Origin: Chloroflexota bacterium
Lineage (GTDB): Bacteria; Chloroflexota; Anaerolineae; Anaerolineales; Villigracilaceae
Direction: 5' to 3'
Length of the DNA: 5,956 bases
Assembly: GCA_023484185.1 (NCBI GenBank)
Contig: JAMDBC010000147.1
Coordinates: forward strand, 1 to 5,956
Made by a program: the position numbers and the translations under genes. This document shows, in pieces, positions 1 to 4,830 of this stretch (position 1 is its first letter; each line of letters begins with the position of its first letter). Under the pieces are notes generated by a model. It did no database searches. It was not told the DNA's origin and saw only the letters and a list, made by a program, of their open reading frames with translations.

Positions 1-314
1 ATCTTGACCGCATCGAACAGACCAGAATAGCCGCGGGCAGCGGTGCTGATCTTGTCAATGAAAGTGCGGAGTTGAATGGCGGCTTTCTCCATATCATCCA
101 CATATTCGATCTTGCCCGCGTTGACCAGATCGGTTTGCAGGTTCGAGGCGCGCTTCCAAAGTTCATTGAAGCGTCGCGCTACTGTGTCGCGTACTAACTT
201 GTCGGTATCGCGGCGGTTCTGTCGTTCAACGTAGCCGCTAAAGCCGGGGATAAATGAAGCCAGTTTTTTGAATGGATCCATCTGGCCGCTTACATTTTGA
301 AACATGTCAGTCAT
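1..314 (-). CDS. Conserved hypothetical protein, N-terminal part (runs off the left edge)
   Basis: A leftward open frame starts at the ATG at 314-312 and is still open at base 1, giving about 104 residues of an unfinished protein. The start is well supported: AGGAGG lies 5-6 bases upstream (320-325) and a sigma70-like promoter lies about 55 bases upstream. The protein begins MTDMFQNVSGQMDPFKKL and is soluble and strongly charged, with no signal peptide or membrane segment. It has a short Pro/Gly-containing motif (FIPGFSGY, residues 22-29), then a long helical stretch rich in Arg, Lys, Glu and Asp, and ends in the window with GYSGLFDAVK. I recall similar conserved bacterial proteins carrying the 'FIPG..GY' and 'YxGLFDAVK' motifs, but I cannot assign a function. 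It is divergent from the aldolase gene and has its own promoter. Confidence 0.8.
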   Translation of the reverse strand, partial: MTDMFQNVSGQMDPFKKLASFIPGFSGYVERQNRRDTDKLVRDTVARRFNELWKRASNLQTDLVNAGKIEYVDDMEKAAIQLRTFIDKISTAARGYSGLFDAVK

Positions 315-368
315 TTGTGCCTCCTGCGATGATATACGAGTTCAAGGAAACTTAAGTTGTGCGAACCC

Positions 369-398
369 ATTATAGCCTTAGTTTCTGGTTATAATCAA
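369..398 (-). promoter_or_regulatory. Sigma70-like promoter for the leftward hypothetical gene
   Basis: Read on the minus strand, TTGATT (398-393) is followed after 18 bases by a perfect TATAAT (374-369). The predicted transcript start near 362 leaves a leader of about 48 bases before the Shine-Dalgarno and ATG at 314. The -10 box is ideal, while the -35 matches TTGACA at 4 of 6 positions. A second TATAAT lies on the plus strand at 390-395 but has no convincing -35 partner. Confidence 0.5.
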
Positions 399-644
399 GC
401 AGACAAACTTCCTATTCTGAGCAATCACGTCAGGCAAGGAAACAAACCTTTCTCGCTAAGTGAATGTTTCTTGAATCAAGAATTAGCCACAGATGAACGC
501 GGACGAGCTCTGATTTTTGGAAAAGCGCTGTAAAATCCTTTTTGTCCGTGTATACGCTAATGAGTTTCGAAACGCTTTCTGAGAGCGAGAAATTAAACCG
601 CTCGGCGTGTGCTGTGCGCGCAACATCGAGCAAGGAGAAATGAG
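399..644. other. Intergenic leader of the aldolase gene with inverted repeats and a possible relic repeat
   Basis: No gene is supported in this stretch of about 245 bases. It holds a 15-base palindrome TTCTTGAATCAAGAA (468-482) that could be an operator. It also holds a 9-base inverted repeat TTTCTCGCT (449-457) / AGCGAGAAA (584-592), an inner inverted repeat ACGCGGAC (497-504) / GTCCGTGT (544-551, one G-U pair), and a small hairpin CGCT/AGCG around 573-587. The segment CCACAGATGAACGCGGA (488-503) resembles degenerate intergenic repeats I recall from many environmental bacteria. No good aldolase promoter could be placed. The aldolase Shine-Dalgarno AAGGAG is at 632-637. Confidence 0.35.
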
Positions 645-1709
645 ATGACAACTGATATTCAATCCTTATTGGGCAGTAAAGCCGAATCGCTGCTCGGCTT
701 CAATTCGCCCAAAATTCCCAAAGAGCGTTTGCATCTACCAGGTCCCGATTTTCTGGACAACGTTTCCATGCAATCAGATCGCAACAACCGCGTACTCGGC
801 AATCTGGCGTGGATGTACAGCCACGGACGGCTGGGCGGGACAGGCTATCTTTCCATTTTGCCCGTTGACCAGGGCATTGAACATTCTGGCGGCGCGAGTT
901 TCGCAAAGAACCCTGATTACTTCGACCCCGAAAACATCGTCAAACTTGCCATCCAAGGCAGCTGTAACGCGGTCGCCTCCACGTTTGGTGTGCTGGGAAT
1001 TATCGCCCGCAAGTACGCGCACAAAATCCCGTTCATCGTGAAGATCAATCACAACGAACTGCTGACGTATCCGAACAGCTTCGAGCAGATTCTGTTTGGC
1101 AACGTCAAGCAGGCGTACGAGATGGGCGCGGCAGCCGTCGGCGCGACGATCTATTTCGGTTCGGACGATTCACATCGTGAACTGATCGAGATCGCGCAGG
1201 CATTCGCACTGGCGCATGAACTTGGCCTGGCGACCGTCCTGTGGTGCTATCTGAGAAATCCTGCTTTCAAGAAGGATAAGGACTACCACGTGTCCGCTGA
1301 CCTGACCGGGCAGGCGAACCATCTCGGCGTCACGATTCAAGCGGATATCATCAAACAAAAAATGGCGGAAAACAACGGCGGCTATATCGCCTTGAACACG
1401 GATGGCGTTTCGTATGGCAAGTACGACAAGCGCATTTACAGCGAATTAACCAGTGACCATCCCATCGATCTGTGCCGCTATCAAGTGGCGAACTGCTACA
1501 TGGGACGCATCGGACTCATCAACAGCGGCGGCGCCAGCGGCGACAACGATTTTGGCGATGCGGCGGCCACCGCCGTGATCAACAAGCGCGCCGGCGGCAC
1601 GGGCCTCATCTCGGGGCGCAAAGCCTTCCAACGCCCGATGGCGGATGGGGTGAAGCTCTTGAATACTATCCAGGATGTATATTTGGATAAGAGCATTACG
1701 GTGGCGTAA
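645..1709 (+). CDS. fbaB: Class I fructose-bisphosphate aldolase, FbaB/DhnA family
   Basis: The enzyme cleaves fructose 1,6-bisphosphate into dihydroxyacetone phosphate and glyceraldehyde 3-phosphate, and runs the reverse step, through a Schiff-base lysine in the cytoplasm (glycolysis and gluconeogenesis). The 354-residue product is close to the 350-residue E. coli FbaB and matches it along its whole length from memory. Shared motifs include [17 protein letters not shown] (65-81), [10 protein letters not shown] (129-138), [13 protein letters not shown] (161-173), [12 protein letters not shown] (216-227), [14 protein letters not shown] (234-247), [17 protein letters not shown] (283-299) and [17 protein letters not shown] (312-328). 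Lys237 in IIKQKM corresponds to the E. coli Schiff-base lysine. I chose the ATG at 645 because AAGGAG lies 7 bases upstream and [10 protein letters not shown] aligns with the E. coli N-terminus; an in-frame GTG at 609 has no such support. The gene stands alone, with its own terminator downstream. It appears intact. Confidence 0.96.
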   Translation: MTTDIQSLLGSKAESLLGFNSPKIPKERLHLPGPDFLDNVSMQSDRNNRVLGNLAWMYSHGRLGGTGYLSILPVDQGIEHSGGASFAKNPDYFDPENIVKLAIQGSCNAVASTFGVLGIIARKYAHKIPFIVKINHNELLTYPNSFEQILFGNVKQAYEMGAAAVGATIYFGSDDSHRELIEIAQAFALAHELGLATVLWCYLRNPAFKKDKDYHVSADLTGQANHLGVTIQADIIKQKMAENNGGYIALNTDGVSYGKYDKRIYSELTSDHPIDLCRYQVANCYMGRIGLINSGGASGDNDFGDAAATAVINKRAGGTGLISGRKAFQRPMADGVKLLNTIQDVYLDKSITVA

Positions 1710-1766
1710 GCTGCAAGAAAAAATCGAAGAAGAAATGACAAACGATGTGGTGGATTAACGATATTT

Positions 1767-1806
1767 GATACTCGATATTCGACTTTCGAATATCGAGTAT
1801 CGTTTT
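1767..1806 (+). terminator. Rho-independent terminator of the aldolase gene
   Basis: A perfect 15-bp stem (1767-1781 pairing with 1787-1801; arm GATACTCGATATTCG) closes a 5-base loop ACTTT and is followed by GTTTT on the plus strand. It sits 58 bases after the aldolase stop. The stem is AT-rich but unusually long and perfect. The T-run is short, and the minus strand has none, so it reads as a one-directional terminator. Confidence 0.75.
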
Positions 1807-1810
1807 ACTT

Positions 1811-1927
1811 ATGCCTCACTCTGATCAAGGCATCACTCGCGAACGCTACATGCTCATTCCGCACACTGCGATCTTTCTGCGGTGAGGAGATTCGTATTTG
1901 TTGTTCAAAGGCGCGCCAACCAATATC
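1811..1927 (+). pseudogene. Relic of a NUDIX hydrolase gene (N-terminus only, in-frame stop)
   Basis: From the ATG at 1811 the frame reads MPHSDQGITRERYMLIPHTA, then IFLR, a TGA stop (1883-1885), and on in the same frame GDSYLLFKGAPTNI to a TAG at 1928. This is the typical beginning of a NUDIX family protein (pattern 'R-Y-x-L-I-P-R-T-x-I-F-L-x-R-G-D-x-x-L-L-L-K-G-A-P-T-K'). The internal stop replaces an expected Arg or similar residue before GDS. The similarity stops right after 'GAPTN', so the WAG..NG-GGH..E strand and the NUDIX box GX5EX7REUXEEXGU are absent. There is no Shine-Dalgarno; the aldolase terminator ends only a few bases upstream. It is therefore a broken fragment, not a working gene. 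The identification comes from recalled family patterns over about 38 residues. Confidence 0.6.
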
Positions 1928-1988
1928 TAGTTGTGCTGCCTCATCAGTCACTGCTCGTCAGTTCAGGCAGAGAAGAGCCGGGAGTGGA

Positions 1989-2915
1989 TTAAGCGAAGTT
2001 GAATGGACTTTCCTGCGCAAAGTCAGGTAAGCACCGCGTCTGACTTTCGATCTCCTGGACAAAGGCGTTCTCAAGACCAAGCTCAAGTGCATAATCCGTG
2101 ATTTCATCATATTCAGCTTTTGTCAGAGTCCGGTTTATTTCAGGATAATTACATGCCTTATGTTGAGGAGAATATTGTGACATAATACTGACAAAAGTAT
2201 CCGGAGATAAATCAGCCAGAAAACGGAGACATCTTCGGCTATTATCCAGCTGACCGGGCAAGACCAGATGCCGTACCAAAAGTCCGCGCACTGCAATGCC
2301 ATCCTCATCCATTTCCAGTTGGCCTACTTGACCCAGCATCTCCTTAAGAACGCCGGGGATGATATCTGCGTAATCACGTACCGCTGAAAACCGCTTGCCA
2401 AGGGCGTTATCCATGTATTTGATGTCCGGAAGGTAAATATCTACCAAACCACGGATCTGTCGGAGCGCATCTACTGAATCGTATCCGTTGGTGTTGTACA
2501 CAACCGGAAGGACAAGGCCTTTTTCCTTCGCCGCCTTGATCGCATCGGCCATCTGAAAAATCATGTGAGACGGCGAAACAAAGTTGATGTTATGCGCACC
2601 TTCATCCTGAAGGCGCAGCATTTCAGATGCAAGCTCGTCAACGGTCAAGGTTCGGGTGTGACCGTGCTTAAACTCCTGGCTAATTTGGTAATTCTGGCAA
2701 AACACACAGCGCAGATTGCACCCCGCGAAAAAGATGGTGCCTGAACCTTTTGTGCCTGAGATGGGAGGTTCTTCACCAAAATGGAGACCAGCATGAGATA
2801 TCTGGATCTCGGCTCCGACTCCACAAACCGCGATTTTCCATTCAAGCCGGTTAACCCGGCAATTGCGGGGACAACATTCACATTTTGCCAGTTGATCTGT
2901 TAATGACTCATTCAT
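1989..2915 (-). CDS. Radical SAM protein related to pyruvate formate-lyase activating enzymes (COG1313/PflX-like)
   Basis: This is a complete 308-residue cytoplasmic iron-sulfur protein. Cys66-x3-Cys70-x2-Cys73 (AGCNLRCVFCQNY) is the radical SAM motif that binds the 4Fe-4S cluster used to split S-adenosylmethionine. Ahead of it is a second cysteine set, Cys12, Cys15, Cys19 and Cys31 (CECCPRNCRVNR, AVCGVG), typical of the COG1313 group. Later landmarks are the barrel strands NINFVSPSH (109-117), VVYNTNGYD (138-146), VDIYLPDIKY (158-167) and VRHLVLPG (214-221). The family is described as PflA-like, but its real substrate is generally not known, and no glycyl-radical enzyme lies in the window. 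The ATG at 2915 is the first sensible start but has no clear Shine-Dalgarno. The gene is monocistronic here; no convincing terminator was seen after 1989. Confidence 0.88.
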   Translation of the reverse strand: MNESLTDQLAKCECCPRNCRVNRLEWKIAVCGVGAEIQISHAGLHFGEEPPISGTKGSGTIFFAGCNLRCVFCQNYQISQEFKHGHTRTLTVDELASEMLRLQDEGAHNINFVSPSHMIFQMADAIKAAKEKGLVLPVVYNTNGYDSVDALRQIRGLVDIYLPDIKYMDNALGKRFSAVRDYADIIPGVLKEMLGQVGQLEMDEDGIAVRGLLVRHLVLPGQLDNSRRCLRFLADLSPDTFVSIMSQYSPQHKACNYPEINRTLTKAEYDEITDYALELGLENAFVQEIESQTRCLPDFAQESPFNFA

Positions 2916-2969
2916 ATTGCTGTGCGCTGTGCTGACGGTAGGAAGCGGAGCGCGTCAAGTGCATTTGGT

Positions 2970-2987
2970 TGTTACTAGAATGTAACA
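2970..2987. promoter_or_regulatory. 18-base palindrome between divergent genes, possible operator
   Basis: TGTTAC (2970-2975) and GTAACA (2982-2987) are perfect inverted arms around TAGAAT. The site lies between the start of the leftward radical SAM gene and the start of the truncated rightward gene at 3004, and abuts the latter's AGGAAGGG Shine-Dalgarno. TAGAAT could itself be a -10 box, but no good -35 was found. A regulator binding site is inference only. Confidence 0.3.
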
Positions 2988-3003
2988 GGAAGGGTCGTGG
3001 CGG

Positions 3004-3054
3004 ATGTATCCTTGGATGGACACCATCACCGGGATGCATCCGGGGTGTGAGCAT
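3004..3054 (+). pseudogene. First 17 codons of a rightward gene cut off by the insertion sequence
   Basis: The ATG at 3004 is preceded by AGGAAGGG (2987-2994) with a 9-base gap, a good ribosome binding site. The host-derived codons read MYPWMDTITGMHPGCEH, then the inverted repeat of the insertion sequence begins and supplies a Cys codon and unrelated residues. The pattern W-x3-ITG-x2-PGC-x-H-C resembles the cysteine-rich start of Gp37/Gp68-like (DUF5131) and related radical-SAM-like proteins ('W.P.TG...PGC..CY'), but 17 residues are too few for a firm call. It may be the remains of a real gene whose body was lost with the insertion, or only a chance frame. Confidence 0.35.
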
Positions 3055-3079
3055 TGTAATGGACCCCAAAAATTGGACA
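3055..3079 (+). repeat. Left inverted repeat of the IS (transposase 3' side)
   Basis: It begins TGTAATGGACCCC and ends TTGGACA. It matches the complement of the right end at 21 of 25 positions, differing at positions 5, 13, 14 and 19. Confidence 0.88.
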
Positions 3080-3094
3080 GTTTTTTAGTGATTC

Positions 3095-3936
3095 TTAGGG
3101 GGTACCCTGCTCCAACTGAGCGAGCTGCCAGGCGGCCTCGAACTCAGCGGGCGTCAGATATCCCAAGGCAGAGTGAATACGCTTCGTCATGTACACGTCC
3201 TCGATGAAACGTCCAATCTGCTGATAAGCGTCATGATAATCCTGATAGTCGGAAAGGTCTACCTCCTCTTCTTTGATGGTTCTCATTAACCGTTCGGCGT
3301 AGCCGTTCTCTTCGGGCTTACCTTGTGTCGCCATACTGATCTGAATGCCCAATGGTCTTAACACCTCGGTGTACGCTTGTGAGGCATATTGAATCCCTTG
3401 ATCACTGTGATGGATTTCAGGAATACACAAACTCAGGGCGCGCCGTAGAGCCACCAAGGTCAGATCCACATCCAAACTATGGCTCAGGTTCCAACCGCGG
3501 ATAGCCCGAGTAAAAACATCCAACACGATTGCCAGGAAAACGAATCCTTGGCCAAGACGTACATACGTAATGTCGCAGACCCAAACTTGCTCTGGCCGAA
3601 TGATCTCCAGATCGGTCACCAGGTTGGGATAGCGTGGGTAGGGATGTGTGTGCTGTCGGTGGTGCAATATTTGGCCCGTTTTACGGGGCGCAACAGCCTT
3701 TTCTGGCGCATGAGCCGCCGGATCCGCTTGCGGTTGATCCGGTAGTGATAAGGCGCTCGTCGCAGTTGATGTGTGACCCGCCGCGTTCCGTATTTCGGAT
3801 ACTGCCTGGCCACTGTCTCCACATCGGCACCGAGCTGACCCTCCTCCAGTCGATGCGATCGATAATAATACGTGCTGCGCGAAATGCCCATACAGTCACA
3901 GGCTATTTTCACCGAACAGCTTTGATCAGCCATCAC
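3095..3936 (-). pseudogene. IS3-family transposase OrfB (DDE integrase), frameshifted
   Basis: OrfB supplies the RNase H-like catalytic domain of the transposase. The upstream part, from a GTG at 3936, contains the HTH_21-like region (CMGISRSTYYYR, then YPKYGTRRVTHQLRR and INRKRIRRLMRQKRL). It is interrupted near 3645. The remaining frame down to the stop at 3095-3097 carries the catalytic triad: Asp in VCDITYVRL (codon at 3574-3572), Asp in IHHSDQGIQYAS, and Glu in ENGYAERLMRTIK with the expected D-35-E spacing. The family tail HSALGYLTPAEFE is also present. The expected junction 'CTTDSTHPYPRYPNLV' is split between two frames, and removing one CA from the (CA) run (TGTGTGTG on plus, 3645-3652) restores it. 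The orfB frame also runs upstream through orfA's 3' end to the slippery site. All catalytic residues lie after the break, so this copy should be inactive unless frameshifting corrects it. Confidence 0.88.
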
Positions 3937-3941
3937 TGCCT

Positions 3942-4250
3942 CTACAATGGATCGCCGTTCTTGCGCAACGAGCTGGCATAGCTCAACACTTTTTTTGAGA
4001 CCTCCACTTGCATGGTCAGACGGCCGACCATGCGCTCCAGCTCAGCGATACGCACATCTTTCTCCTGATCGTCTTGCGGCTGCTCGAAGATCTCCGTGGC
4101 CCGTTCCAAGAATTCCTGCTTCCAGCGCGACAGCACTGTATCTTTGATCTGATATTCGCGACCGGCTTCGGCTAAACTTTTCTTCCCACCGATCAGTTCC
4201 AGCACAACCTTGACCTTAAACTCGGCACTGAACTTCCTGCGTGACACCAT
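3942..4250 (-). CDS. IS3-family transposase OrfA (helix-turn-helix, coiled coil)
   Basis: This 102-residue DNA-binding subunit recognises the IS ends. Residues 7-48 (FSAEFKVKVVLELI...SLAEAGREYQIKDTVLSRWKQEF) form the transposase_8-type helix-turn-helix with the usual Trp43. Residues about 64-90 (VRIAELERMVGRLTMQVEV) form the leucine-zipper coiled coil. The ATG at 4250-4248 has GAGG 6 bases upstream (4257-4260). The length and layout are normal and the frame is intact. It overlaps the upstream extension of the orfB frame. At S85-K86-K87 the ribosome can slip by -1 to make the OrfAB transposase; without slipping it stops at 3942. Confidence 0.92.
   Translation of the reverse strand: MVSRRKFSAEFKVKVVLELIGGKKSLAEAGREYQIKDTVLSRWKQEFLERATEIFEQPQDDQEKDVRIAELERMVGRLTMQVEVSKKVLSYASSLRKNGDPL
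3970..3996 (-). promoter_or_regulatory. Programmed -1 frameshift signal: A7 slippery heptamer plus stem-loop
   Basis: On the minus strand, A7 (3996-3990) sits in the orfA frame as TCA AAA AAA, i.e. the canonical X XXY YYZ register. A -1 slip gives AAA AAA AGT GTT GAG and continues through VELCQLVAQERRSIVEAVMADQ into orfB with no stop. Five bases downstream is a small stem-loop, GAGCT-loop-AGCTC (3984-3970), of the kind that stimulates slippage. This is the standard IS3-family control on transposase production. Confidence 0.8.
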
Positions 4251-4266
4251 TCTGGACCTCGTTTCT

Positions 4267-4283
4267 GGGTAGCCATTCTACCC
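4267..4283 (-). promoter_or_regulatory. Hairpin in the transposase leader
   Basis: GGGTAG (4267-4272) and CTACCC (4278-4283) form a perfect 6-bp stem with a 5-base loop, between the right inverted repeat and the orfA Shine-Dalgarno at 4257-4260. Hairpins placed like this in other insertion sequences limit translation from transcripts entering from outside. That role here is inferred from position alone. Confidence 0.4.
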
Positions 4284-4292
4284 TAAGCATGG

Positions 4293-4317
4293 TGTCCAGT
4301 TTTATGGGTCCACTACA
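4293..4317 (-). repeat. Right inverted repeat of the IS (transposase 5' side)
   Basis: Read on the minus strand from 4317 it begins TGTAGTGGACCC and ends CTGGACA. The first bases also create the TAG stop of the truncated DUF2971 gene. Confidence 0.88.
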
Positions 4318-4801
4318 ACTTCTCATACAGCCGTTCTTTCTTGTAATCTATATATTTCACTTTACCTATAAGTAACTCATCAGAATTTGGCAGACTTTCT
4401 CGAAGACGCTTAAATGTGGATTTGATTGCCACTGCCTCATTCGTCTGAGCATAAAGTCTCCACATTGCAGCCGATTCATATTCTTTCATATACCAAGAAT
4501 TGATATTTGTGAAGTGTTTTAAGAGCTTGATTCCCTTGGATATGTCAGTAAGATCTGCCTGCGTTTTTGCATATCCCATTATTCCCTCAACAATTTTGCG
4601 CCTATAAAAATCACTTTTCCAAAAATCAACATCTACTTCAGTTGACGATCCCTCAAAAGGATCTTCCAGACCGTCAGCACGACACAAAAAGAGACTTGCC
4701 TTATCTAACACAGAAACAAACTTCGTGAAATCCATGTAGCGCCAAATGGTGCTTTGTTCATCTTGGACTGGGAATGGAACAGTGGGCATTTCTTCTGACA
4801 T
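4313..4801 (-). pseudogene. DUF2971 family protein, C-terminus lost to the IS
   Basis: The surviving frame encodes about 162 residues that match the N-terminal half or more of DUF2971 proteins: IWRYMDFTKFVSVLDKASLF, then CRADGLEDPFEGSS, then SAAMWRLYAQTNEAVAIKST and IGKVKYIDYKKE. Family members are usually about 250-300 residues and continue with a conserved 'KR..FEHE.E.R' region, which is missing. The final Leu codon is shared with the IS end, and the TAG stop (4315-4313) lies wholly inside it. I prefer the ATG at 4801 (GAGGG at 4810-4806, 4-5 bases away) over an in-frame TTG at 4825 with no ribosome site. It follows the RuvB-like/HNH gene by 29 bases, so the two were probably one operon. 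The function of DUF2971 is not established; members are often seen in accessory and defence-type regions. Confidence 0.82.
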
Positions 4802-4830
4802 ATATCCCTCAATAGTTTGATTCAAAATAT

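Larger units (their letters stand above)
3055..4317 (-). mobile_element. IS3-family (IS150-like) insertion sequence, 1263 bp, transposase broken
   Basis: The element is bounded by 25-base inverted repeats matching at 21 positions, with the 5'-TG...CA-3' tips and the TGTA-start expected of IS150-type ends. It carries the classic two-frame transposase, orfA and orfB, read leftwards, with an in-register -1 frameshift signal between them. Its length of about 1.26 kb is normal. OrfB has a frameshift, so this copy is probably unable to move by itself. The flanking triplets are CAT (3052-3054) and ACT (4318-4320); no 3-4 base target duplication is seen. Host genes are truncated at both ends. If the ends are instead taken at TGGACCC (3060 and 4312), there is still no target duplication. 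Confidence 0.93.

Noticed and set aside
609..644. GTG at 609 as a longer aldolase start adding 12 residues
   Set aside because: There is no ribosome site before it. AAGGAG sits just before the ATG at 645, and the ATG-started protein aligns with known FbaB N-termini.
700..1741. Several open frames of 60-90 residues on the opposite strand and in other frames across the aldolase gene
   Set aside because: They overlap a well conserved gene, have no family resemblance and no ribosome sites. They are by-products of GC-rich coding sequence.
1883..1885. TGA in the NUDIX relic as selenocysteine or a recoded codon
   Set aside because: The similarity ends a few residues later with another stop and the NUDIX box is absent, so simple decay explains it.
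2645..2881. A 78-residue frame overlapping the radical SAM gene on the same strand
   Set aside because: It lies in a different frame over the conserved cysteine region of the real gene and lacks any family signature.
3055..3207. The continuous 67-codon frame from 3004 as a real fusion gene
   Set aside because: Beyond codon 17 it runs antisense through the IS end and transposase tail, so only the first 17 codons are host sequence.
3479..4147. Plus-strand open frames inside the IS
   Set aside because: They are antisense to clear transposase frames and show no recognisable domains.
3060..4312. IS ends placed at TGGACCC rather than TGTA
   Set aside because: The inverted match continues outward to TGTA, which gives the TG...CA tips typical of the IS3 family. 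Neither choice yields a target duplication.
4802..4825. TTG at 4825 as the start of the DUF2971 gene
   Set aside because: It is a rare start codon with no Shine-Dalgarno, and the GAGGG site for the ATG at 4801 lies inside this extension.
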